Source: Alphaproteobacteria bacterium
GTDB lineage: Bacteria; Pseudomonadota; Alphaproteobacteria; UBA828
Direction: 5' to 3'
DNA: 37,297 bases
Assembly (NCBI GenBank): GCA_016869195.1
Contig: VGET01000007.1
Location: 1 to 37,297, forward strand
Part shown: piece by piece, positions 29,575 through 36,445 of the stretch
How positions within the stretch are numbered: the stretch's first letter is position 1
Layout of the letters: every line of letters begins with the position of its first letter
Notes under the pieces: generated by a model
Told to the model about the DNA's origin: nothing
The model's database searches: none
What the model saw: the letters and a program-made list of their open reading frames with translations, nothing else
Program-made: the position numbers and the translations under genes

Positions 29575-30234
29575 CTATCGCCGATCGCGCAAGCCGAGGG
29601 GTTTCGGCGGGGCGTTGACCGCCACGACGCGCCACTGGCCGCCCTCGCCGGGCCCGTCGATATGGTCGATGCGCGTAAGCGAGAGGTTGTCGATCGTGAA
29701 GGCGAGGCAGCGATCGGGCGGGGCACCAAGTGCGATCTGCAGTGCCGCCCGGATCGTGCCGCCATGGGCGACCGCGACGATGTCACGTCCCCCGTGGTCA
29801 CGGGTGAAGCGCTCGATCGCGCGGCCGGTGCGCGCGATCACGTCGAGAAAGGACTCGCCCTCGGGCGGCGCGTGGTGCGCCGGCGCGATCCAAAATTTGT
29901 GCTGGGCCCCGTTCATCGCCTGCTCGATCTCGGCGAAGGTGAGCCCCTGCCAGGCGCCGAAATGCTGCTCGACAAAGTCGCGCTCGATGAGCGCCTCCGG
30001 CACCTCATGGCCCGCGGCGGCAATCGCGGCGGCGGTTTGGTGGGTGCGCTGGAGATGGGTCGTCACCCAGAGCGCGCCGGCCGGCAGGCCGGAGGCCAAG
30101 CCAGCGAACGAGGTTGCGTCCGACACATCGGCCGGCAGATCGTCCTGGCCGTAGAGGCGGTTTTCGTGGCGGCGCACCGGCGCATGGCGAATCCACCACC
30201 AGCGGGTCACGACGGTATGGCGACGGGCATTCAT
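29575..30234 (-). CDS. histidine phosphatase, probable alpha-ribazole phosphatase (CobC-like)
   Basis: This 219-residue protein belongs to the phosphoglycerate-mutase-like histidine phosphatases. It has WIRHAPV (an RHA in place of the usual RHG; its histidine would be the phospho-acceptor), LQRTHQTA, the FVEQHFGAWQGLTFAEI block and the second catalytic histidine in VAVAHGGTIRAAL. In cobalamin loci such enzymes are usually CobC, which removes phosphate from alpha-ribazole-phosphate or adenosylcobalamin-phosphate. That assignment rests on context: its ATG overlaps the cobS stop by 4 bp. The fold alone does not prove the substrate. It ends just upstream of the riboswitch. Confidence 0.85.
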   Translation of the reverse strand: MNARRHTVVTRWWWIRHAPVRRHENRLYGQDDLPADVSDATSFAGLASGLPAGALWVTTHLQRTHQTAAAIAAAGHEVPEALIERDFVEQHFGAWQGLTFAEIEQAMNGAQHKFWIAPAHHAPPEGESFLDVIARTGRAIERFTRDHGGRDIVAVAHGGTIRAALQIALGAPPDRCLAFTIDNLSLTRIDHIDGPGEGGQWRVVAVNAPPKPLGLRDRR

Positions 30235-31061
30235 CGGATGGCGGCAACGGTAAGGAGGAACAGAAGCTCAGCGACTTGTTGGGTGGCGCCGAGTACGTCG
30301 CCGGTCTGGCCGCCGATCTGCCGGCGCGCGAGAAAGGCCATGCCGCAGGCGCCGATGGTGGCGATGATGAGCGCAATGAGGCCGGTCCAATTCAGCAGGA
30401 TTAACGAGAGCAAAAGCGCGAGGCCGAGCCCCATGAAGACGGCGCTGGCCGGGGGCCGACCGGCGGCGACGCTCAAGCCATCGACTCGTGCGGGCTCGAC
30501 CCAGCGCATCATGGCAGGGAGCAGGGCGCGGCTCGTGGCGCCCGCGGCCATCAGGCTCGCCAGCACGAGCCCAATATGATCGAGGTCGACCAGCGCGCCG
30601 AGCTTGGCGCCGAGCACGAGCACGAGCGCGATCACGCCATAGGCGCCGATGCGGCTGTCGCGCATGATGCTGAGCTTGTCGTCGCGGCTCTGCCCGCCGC
30701 CGAAGCCGTCTGCGGTGTCGGCCAGGCCGTCCTCGTGCAGCGCACCCGTGACCAGCGCGCCGACCGCGAGCGCAATGATCGCGGCGATCACGTCGGGCAG
30801 CCCGATCGCGGCGAAGAGCGCGTAGGCCAGGCCCGCGACCAGGCCGATCGCCAGCCCGACAAAGGGAAATGCCCGCGCCGCCCGCCCGATCAGGCCGTCC
30901 GCAGGGATCTCGTCATCGAACCGGCTGCGGCGTATGAAGGGGATGCGCGTCAGCAGACCGGCGGCGGCAAAGAAATCCTTGAACCAGCCGCGCAGCTCGC
31001 GCTCCACCATTCGCGCCACGCGGGCCGCGCCGTCATTTCCGGGATCGTCGTTGTGCGCCAC
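30231..31061 (-). CDS. cobS: adenosylcobinamide-GDP ribazoletransferase (CobS/CobV)
   Basis: This membrane enzyme joins activated cobinamide to alpha-ribazole (phosphate), completing the nucleotide loop. It is CobS in Salmonella and CobV in Pseudomonas terms, and unrelated to the chelatase subunit also called CobS. The 276-residue protein has the motif GALHEDGLADTADGFGGG near residues 105-122, the following KLSIMRDSRIGAYG, and several transmembrane helices. The GTG at 31061 is used. ATG at 31010 would remove a short polar N-terminus and cannot be excluded. It diverges from cobT and is coupled to the phosphatase gene downstream. Confidence 0.95.
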   Translation of the reverse strand: MAHNDDPGNDGAARVARMVERELRGWFKDFFAAAGLLTRIPFIRRSRFDDEIPADGLIGRAARAFPFVGLAIGLVAGLAYALFAAIGLPDVIAAIIALAVGALVTGALHEDGLADTADGFGGGQSRDDKLSIMRDSRIGAYGVIALVLVLGAKLGALVDLDHIGLVLASLMAAGATSRALLPAMMRWVEPARVDGLSVAAGRPPASAVFMGLGLALLLSLILLNWTGLIALIIATIGACGMAFLARRQIGGQTGDVLGATQQVAELLFLLTVAAIR

Positions 31062-31144
31062 GCGGGCCTACCGTGCCGTCGCTTGGAGGCGGGGGTCGAA
31101 CGGGTTATAGGATAGCTTCGCTCCCCCGCCAAGGCTGCCCAGGG

Positions 31145-32182
31145 ATGAGACATGGTGCCGGCGCGCCGTCGATCGAGTCGCTCGATGATTTGAGGCGCCT
31201 GATGCTCGCGCTTCCTTCGCCGCGGGAGGAGGCGCGCAGTGCCGCGGCCGCGCGCCAGGATAGTTTGACCAAGCCGCGCGGCGCGCTTGGGCGACTCGAA
31301 GAGCTGGCGCTCTGGCTGGCCGCCTGGCAGGGCCGTGCGATCCCGCAAGCCGAGCGGATTCGTGTGGTGGTTTTCGCGGGCAATCACGGCATCGCGCGCC
31401 GCGGGGTTTCGGCTTACCCGGCGACGGTCACCGCCCAGATGGTCGGCAATTTCCAAGCGGGCGGTGCCGCGATCAATCAGCTGGCGCGGCAGGCGGGGGC
31501 GGAGCTCAAGGTCGTGGCGCTGTCACTCGATCGCCCGACAGGTGATTTCACCGAGGCAACTGCGCTCGCCGAGGCCGAATTGGTGGCAGCGCTCAATGCC
31601 GGCCTGAAGGTTGTCGAGCCTGGCCTCGATCTCCTGTGCCTTGGCGAGATGGGCATCGGCAACACGACGAGCGCGGCGGCGCTGGCCGCGGCGCTCTTTG
31701 GTGGCGACGCGGCGCGCTGGGCGGGCGTCGGCACGGGCGTCGATGATGCGGGGATCGCACGCAAGCGCGCGGTGATCGATACCGGCCTCGCGCTGCATCG
31801 TACGGCGCTGGGCGATCCGCTCGAGGCGCTCCGTCGGCTCGGCGGGCGCGAGCTTGCCGCCATCGCCGGAGCGGTGCTGGCGGCGCGTCTTGCCCGCGTG
31901 CCGGTGCTCCTGGATGGCTTCGCGACAACCGCAGCCGCCGCGGTTCTCGCGCGCATGGCCGGGAAGGCGCTCGATCACTGCATGATCGCGCATGTTTCCG
32001 CCGAAGCGGGACATCGACGCCTCGCCGACGCCCTGCAGATGCGCCCGCTGCTCGATCTCGACATGCGGCTCGGCGAAGCTTCGGGCGCGGCGTTGGCGGC
32101 GCTCCTCGTGCGCGCCGCCGTCGGCTGTCACGCCGGCATGGCCACCTTCGGCGAAGCCGGCGTGAGCAATCGAAGCCCTTAG
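31145..32182 (+). CDS. cobT: nicotinate-nucleotide-dimethylbenzimidazole phosphoribosyltransferase
   Basis: CobT makes alpha-ribazole-5'-phosphate from the lower-ligand base and nicotinate mononucleotide. The 345-residue protein has DSLTKPRGALGRLEEL near the N-terminus, FAGNHGIARRGVSAYP, the glycine-rich GEMGIGNTTSAAA (about 167-179), and RLGEASGAALA near 308-318. The last corresponds to the family's catalytic-glutamate region, usually GEGTGA. The ATG at 31145 gives the expected length; the tracked start at 31073 adds 24 unmatched residues. A loose -35/-10 pair (TTGGAG, TATAGG, 17-nt spacer, 31083-31111) lies in the 83-bp divergent gap with cobS, with modest support. Confidence 0.95.
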   Translation: MRHGAGAPSIESLDDLRRLMLALPSPREEARSAAAARQDSLTKPRGALGRLEELALWLAAWQGRAIPQAERIRVVVFAGNHGIARRGVSAYPATVTAQMVGNFQAGGAAINQLARQAGAELKVVALSLDRPTGDFTEATALAEAELVAALNAGLKVVEPGLDLLCLGEMGIGNTTSAAALAAALFGGDAARWAGVGTGVDDAGIARKRAVIDTGLALHRTALGDPLEALRRLGGRELAAIAGAVLAARLARVPVLLDGFATTAAAAVLARMAGKALDHCMIAHVSAEAGHRRLADALQMRPLLDLDMRLGEASGAALAALLVRAAVGCHAGMATFGEAGVSNRSP

Positions 32183-32195
32183 ACCACGAGTCCGG

Positions 32196-32729
32196 TCACG
32201 CCGCGACCAAGGCGCGGGTACGCACGATTTGGCCCGTGATCCGGGTCGGGTTGCGCAGATTGTCCATCAGCGGCGCATGGGCCTCCGCGCTCAAGCGGAT
32301 CGCTTCGAGCAGTTCCGCCGGCGCGTCGCTCTCGACATGAACCGAATAGTCGATCCGGCCAACCCCGGCGCGGATGAGCGGGCTCAGGCCGGTACGACCG
32401 CGCAGATCGATGAGCGCGACCACGCGCACATTGACGCGGGCAAGCGCGACGCCGCGCAATTCCGCCTCGACCAACCAGGCGCCGGTCAGGCTGGCGCCGA
32501 GCGCGGCCAGCATCAGCTCGATCGGGTCGGGCGAGGTCGCGTGGCCACCGAGCGCGATCGGCTCGTCGGTCTCGACCTCGAACTCGCGCATGCAGCTCTG
32601 TGTCCGCGATCCGCTCTGCCACTGGGTGATCGATTCATAGACACCGCGGCCGATGGTCGGATCGGCCTGCATGGCGGCGCGTGTCGCCTGGTAGCCCGAA
32701 AGGTCGAAGGCGTTGTGCTTGTTGCGCAT
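32196..32729 (-). CDS. OsmC-family protein lacking the peroxidatic cysteine
   Basis: OsmC/Ohr proteins usually detoxify organic peroxides with two cysteines. This 177-residue member has the fold signatures EPIALGGHATSPDPIELMLAALGASL and a C-terminal LMDNLRNPTRI. The first cysteine position, normally in an AACL context, is serine here (GASL). The second conserved position (normally Cys-Pro or Ser-Pro) reads AHAPLMD. The only cysteine is in QSCMREF near residue 46, outside both sites. It may be a non-catalytic or different-substrate member. It stands alone on the minus strand, ending 13 bp from cobT tail to tail. Confidence 0.86.
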   Translation of the reverse strand: MRNKHNAFDLSGYQATRAAMQADPTIGRGVYESITQWQSGSRTQSCMREFEVETDEPIALGGHATSPDPIELMLAALGASLTGAWLVEAELRGVALARVNVRVVALIDLRGRTGLSPLIRAGVGRIDYSVHVESDAPAELLEAIRLSAEAHAPLMDNLRNPTRITGQIVRTRALVAA

Positions 32730-32847
32730 GACGCGTGCCCCTCAAGTGTTCGGGAGAAACGCTAGCAGCGCCGCCTTGCCGCCACGATACACAGCGGTTG
32801 ACGTTGCGGTGAGCGGGCGCATGGCGGGCGTTCACGCCGCCGTGAGC
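32730..32847. other. intergenic spacer between OsmC-like and ABC permease genes
   Basis: About 118 bp separate the permease stop from the OsmC-like start on the minus strand. A short imperfect hairpin (GGCGGCG and CGCCCGCC in minus-strand reading) lies just after the permease but has no T-run. The small tracked ORF across it (32713-32898, plus) shows no family features. No RNA gene or convincing promoter was recognised. Confidence 0.3.
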
Positions 32848-33675
32848 CTACTCGCCCACCTGATGCAGCAGCCCGCGCTGGCGCGCTACCCGAACTGAGA
32901 AGAGGAAGGCTGCCGCCCCTCCCGCCAAATAGGCGATGTCGAGCAGCATCGCATTGCGCCAAAGATCGAAGCGGAACTCGTGGTCGATCAGCACCGCCCG
33001 CATGCCCTCGAAGATGTGCGAGGAGGGGAAGGCGAAGGCGATCGGCTCGACCCAATCGGGCAAGACGCTCACGGGGTAGTAGACGCAGCTCACAGGCGCC
33101 AGGGCGAAGACCAGGAACCAGGCGAGGCTCTCGGCGCCAAGCCCGAAGCGCAGGATGAGCGCGCTCACGAACATGCCGAACGACCAGCTCATCACCAGGA
33201 GCGCGGCAAAGAACGCAACCAGCGCAAGCCCCATGTCGAAGACAGAGTAGTGATAAAGAATGATCGCGATGACGGCCGCGCCGCCGGTGCCGATCAGCGT
33301 GCGCACCAGGCTCATCAACATGAAGGCCACGACCATCTCAACGGGTCGGAGCGGGCTCACGAACAAATGGCCGAGATTGCGCGACCACATCTCCTCGAGA
33401 AACGTGATCGTAAAGCCGAGCGAGCCGCGGAACAGCACATCCCACAGGAGGACGCCCGCAATGAGGGCGCCGCCCGCCTGCTGGACCCAGGTGCTCTCCG
33501 TGACCAGAAACTGCGTGATCATGCCCCAGAGGATCATTTGGACCGTCGGCCAATAGACGAGCTCGAGCAGCCGTGGCCACGAGCCGCGCAGCAAATAGAG
33601 ATGGCGCAGCGCGAGCGCGTAGATGCGCCCGAGCGGCCCGGTCGGTGCGAGCTCGACGACGGCGGGCTCGGTCAT
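32848..33675 (-). CDS. ABC-2 type transporter permease
   Basis: This 275-residue inner-membrane protein has six hydrophobic segments and the ABC-2 arrangement seen in drug and polysaccharide exporters (NodJ/DrrB-like). It has a long soluble N-terminus ending in LRGSWPRLLELVYWPTVQ and the C-terminal motif LAPVSCVYYPVSVLPDWV before the last helices. The ATG at 33675 overlaps the ATPase stop (ATGA), so the two proteins form one exporter. The tracked start at 33900 reads antisense-free sequence inside the ATPase in another frame and is rejected. The substrate cannot be told. Confidence 0.92.
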   Translation of the reverse strand: MTEPAVVELAPTGPLGRIYALALRHLYLLRGSWPRLLELVYWPTVQMILWGMITQFLVTESTWVQQAGGALIAGVLLWDVLFRGSLGFTITFLEEMWSRNLGHLFVSPLRPVEMVVAFMLMSLVRTLIGTGGAAVIAIILYHYSVFDMGLALVAFFAALLVMSWSFGMFVSALILRFGLGAESLAWFLVFALAPVSCVYYPVSVLPDWVEPIAFAFPSSHIFEGMRAVLIDHEFRFDLWRNAMLLDIAYLAGGAAAFLFSVRVARQRGLLHQVGE

Positions 33676-34412
33676 AACGGCGTTGCCCGAGCGCGTGCGA
33701 TGTCGAGAAACACCTCTTCCATGTTGCGCCGGCCATAGCGCTCGATCAGGCGCGCGGGCGAGCCATGGTCCACCATGCGCCCGGCCTTCAGCATGATCAC
33801 GTCGTCGCACAGGCGTTCGACCTCGGCCATGTTGTGCGAGGCGAGCAGGATGGTCGCGCCGGTGGCCGCGCGATAGCGCTCCAAATAGGTGCGCACCCAA
33901 TCGGCCGTGTCAGGGTCGAGCGAAGCGGTCGGCTCATCCAGCATGAGCAGGGTGGGCCGGTTGATCAGCGATTTGGCGAGCGCGATGCGCGTGCGCTGAC
34001 CGGCGGAAAGCTTCCCGACCGGGCGTTTCATGAACTCGCCAATCTCAAGGTCGGCGGCGAGCGTCGCGATGCGCTCTTCGAGCCTGCGCACGCCGTAGAG
34101 CCGGCCATAGACCTTCAAATTCTCGACCACGGTCAGCCGGTGCGGCAGGTCAACATAGGGCGAGGAGAAGTTCATGCGCGGCAGGATCTGATAGCGATGC
34201 CGTTCGAGCTCGAGCCCGAAAATACACACTTCACCACCGGTCGGGCGGAGCAGGCCGAGCAGGATCGCCATGGTCGTGGTCTTGCCCGCGCCATTGCCGC
34301 CGAGCAGGCCGACGATCCGCCCCGGCCCGATCGAGAAGCTCGATGGCTGGAGCGCCACGACCTCACCAAAGCGCTTGGCAATCTGCTCCGCGACGAGAAT
34401 CGGTTCGGCCAT
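33672..34412 (-). CDS. ABC-2 type transporter ATP-binding protein
   Basis: This 246-residue nucleotide-binding subunit shows Walker A GGNGAGKTT (about 38-46), a Q-loop region (RMNFSSPYVDLPHRLTV), the ABC signature LSAGQRTR, Walker B LLMLDEPTASLD and the H-loop histidine in ASHNMAEVE. The signature serine and glycines are intact, so it should hydrolyse ATP. It is coupled to the permease by a 4-bp overlap. It diverges from regB across 77 bp, so the redox regulator and exporter share a regulatory gap, but no binding site could be recognised. Confidence 0.95.
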   Translation of the reverse strand: MAEPILVAEQIAKRFGEVVALQPSSFSIGPGRIVGLLGGNGAGKTTTMAILLGLLRPTGGEVCIFGLELERHRYQILPRMNFSSPYVDLPHRLTVVENLKVYGRLYGVRRLEERIATLAADLEIGEFMKRPVGKLSAGQRTRIALAKSLINRPTLLMLDEPTASLDPDTADWVRTYLERYRAATGATILLASHNMAEVERLCDDVIMLKAGRMVDHGSPARLIERYGRRNMEEVFLDIARARATPL

Positions 34413-34489
34413 GACGCATCATGACCGGATCGCCCCCCGGCCCGCCAGAGAGTGGCGCGAACTCGCCTTGAATTGTGGCATATAGCGCT

Positions 34490-35887
34490 ATGGCCTTTGT
34501 CTGGCGATCGACCCCTCAAGGAGTGGGCCAAGGGCGCGGGCCGGTTCGCCTGCGCACGCTCATTCTCATCCGCTGGTTCGCGATCGCTGGCCAGCTCGTC
34601 AGCCTTTTGGCGGTTCACTTCACGCTCGGATTCGAGTTGCCGCTAGCGCCCGCGCTCGGCGTGGTCGGGCTCTCCGCCCTGGTCAACATCCTGAGCACCG
34701 CTCTCTGGCCGCCCCAGACGCGGCTCGGCAACCGCGAGGCAGCGCTCTATCTCGCCTATGACATCGTGCAGCTCTCCGTGCTGCTTGCACTGACGGGAGG
34801 GCTCGAAAACCCGTTTGCCCTGCTCTCGCTCGTCCCGGCCACGGTAGCGGCCACGATCCTGAGTCTGCGTGCGACCGTCGCGCTGCTCGCGCTCGCGCTC
34901 GCCTGCATCTCGGTCATATCGGTCTACCATTGGCCGTTGCCCTGGGGCGGTGATCCGCTTTTGCTACCGCCGCTCTATCTCGCCGGTCTGTGGGCGGCGC
35001 TCGTGCTCGGCACGGTCTTTGTCGCCGCCTATGTTTGGCGTGTCGCGGCCGAGGCACGACGCATGGACGACGCGCTGAATGCGCTTGAGGATGCGCTGGC
35101 CAAGGAGCAGCAGCTCTCGGCGCTTGGTGCCCTTGCTGCGGCGACCGCGCATGAGCTTGGCACGCCGCTTTCCACCATCGCGGTCGTGGCGGGTGAGCTT
35201 GCTCGCGATTTGCCGCCCGGGAGCGCTCAGCATGAGGACGCACGGCTACTGCTCGCTCAAACCGCCCGTTGTCGGGAAATTCTGGGGCAGCTCTCGGGCC
35301 TGCGTCATGGCGAGATCGATTCGCCCTATGGCCGCCTGCCGATCACAGGACTGGTCGAGGCGGTCGCCGGGCCGCACCGGCGTCAGGATCGGTCGGTCAA
35401 TGTGATCCCGGCTGCGCTGGAGGGCGCGCGCGCCGACGAACCCGAGGTCAGTCGCCGGGCCGAGATCGTGCACGGCCTCGGCGCAGTCATTGAGAACGCG
35501 GTCGAGTTTGCAATGACCGGCGTTGAGGTTCTGGTCCGCTGGGACGACCGCCGGGTGTCGATCGAGGTGAGTGATGATGGCCCGGGCTTCCCCCTGGGGA
35601 TCCTGCCCGAGCTTGGCGAACCCTATGTCTCGACACGTCGGGAGGCCGGCCGGCTCGGCCTCGGCCTGTTCATTGCCAAAACGCTGCTTGAACGGACCGG
35701 TGCACGCGTTACGTTTCGCAATCGTCCCGCGCGAGGCGCGCTGGTGGAGATCATTTGGCCGCGCGCCCGGGTCGAGGCGAAGCCGGACACACCCGGGCCG
35801 GGGCCGACGATGGCTGCGGGGGAGCGAGGAGTCGATGGTCGAGCGGACGATGAAGAGCGGGGCGGACGGATCGAAACCCCGCGGTGA
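34490..35887 (+). CDS. regB: redox sensor histidine kinase RegB/PrrB/ActS
   Basis: RegB is a membrane sensor that reports redox state to RegA. The 465-residue protein has six N-terminal hydrophobic segments, with the quinone-sensing heptapeptide GGLENPF (103-109) between two of them. It then has a histidine box AAATAHELGTPLSTI (His221) and the redox-box cysteine in TARCREILGQL (Cys261). The C-terminal ATPase has an N-box (VIENAVEFA), G1 (DDGPGFP) and G2 (GLGLFIAK). All sensing residues are intact, so it should respond to quinone and thiol redox state. The ATG at 34490 is used; a GTG at 34475 is the tracked alternative. Neither has a good ribosome-binding site. It overlaps regA by 53 bp. Confidence 0.96.
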   Translation: MAFVWRSTPQGVGQGRGPVRLRTLILIRWFAIAGQLVSLLAVHFTLGFELPLAPALGVVGLSALVNILSTALWPPQTRLGNREAALYLAYDIVQLSVLLALTGGLENPFALLSLVPATVAATILSLRATVALLALALACISVISVYHWPLPWGGDPLLLPPLYLAGLWAALVLGTVFVAAYVWRVAAEARRMDDALNALEDALAKEQQLSALGALAAATAHELGTPLSTIAVVAGELARDLPPGSAQHEDARLLLAQTARCREILGQLSGLRHGEIDSPYGRLPITGLVEAVAGPHRRQDRSVNVIPAALEGARADEPEVSRRAEIVHGLGAVIENAVEFAMTGVEVLVRWDDRRVSIEVSDDGPGFPLGILPELGEPYVSTRREAGRLGLGLFIAKTLLERTGARVTFRNRPARGALVEIIWPRARVEAKPDTPGPGPTMAAGERGVDGRADDEERGGRIETPR

Positions 35888-36413
35888 AGCGCGCACCCTG
35901 CTCGTGGTCGACGACGACGATGTGCTGCGCCAACGCCTCGTTCTCGCCATGGAGCGTAGGGGCTATCGGGTGGTCAGCGCGGGCGACGTAGAACATGCCA
36001 TCGCTGCTGCGCGGTTGGAGCCGCCGGGATACGCGGTGGTCGACCTGAAAATCCCCGGGGGTGGCGGGCTTGAGCTCGTGCGCGCACTGAAAGACATGCG
36101 GCAAGAGATGCGCATCGTCATGCTGACCGGCTATGGCAACATCGCGACTGCGGTCGCAGCGGTCAAGGTCGGTGCGATCGACTATCTGGCCAAGCCGGCG
36201 GATGCGGATGAGATCGATCGGGCGCTCAACGCCACCGGCACCCATCTGCCGCCGCCGCCCGAGAACCCGATGTCAGCCGATCGTATTCGCTGGGAGCATA
36301 TTCAGCGGGTGTTCGAGCAGTGCGATCGCAATGTCTCGGAAACGGCGCGACGCCTCAACATGCACCGCCGCACGCTCCAGCGGATTCTCGGCAAGCACTC
36401 GCCGCACGAATAG
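35835..36413 (+). CDS. regA: redox response regulator RegA/PrrA/ActR
   Basis: RegA is the DNA-binding partner of RegB; in relatives it controls photosynthesis, carbon and nitrogen fixation, hydrogenase and terminal oxidases. The 192-residue protein has a receiver domain with acidic pocket VVDDDD (24-29), phospho-acceptor Asp70 (VVDLKIPGG), LTGYGNIATAV and Lys120. A four-proline linker (about 139-142) and a Fis-type helix-turn-helix (NVSETARRLNMHRRTLQRIL) follow. ATG 35835 has a GAGGAG ribosome-binding site about 4 nt upstream inside regB; ATG 35850 is also possible. The tracked start at 35571 reads antisense-free regB sequence in another frame and is rejected. Confidence 0.97.
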   Translation: MVERTMKSGADGSKPRGEARTLLVVDDDDVLRQRLVLAMERRGYRVVSAGDVEHAIAAARLEPPGYAVVDLKIPGGGGLELVRALKDMRQEMRIVMLTGYGNIATAVAAVKVGAIDYLAKPADADEIDRALNATGTHLPPPPENPMSADRIRWEHIQRVFEQCDRNVSETARRLNMHRRTLQRILGKHSPHE

Positions 36414-36445
36414 CGTCGGCGCTCCGGTTTTTCTTGGAACGTGGT

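Noticed and set aside
29044-30579. 511-aa plus-strand ORF across cobU, the riboswitch and cobS
   Set aside because: It is a shadow of three minus-strand features, without any recognisable domain.
32713-32898. 61-aa ORF in the OsmC-permease gap
   Set aside because: It has no ribosome-binding site or family features and overlaps the ends of the two neighbours.
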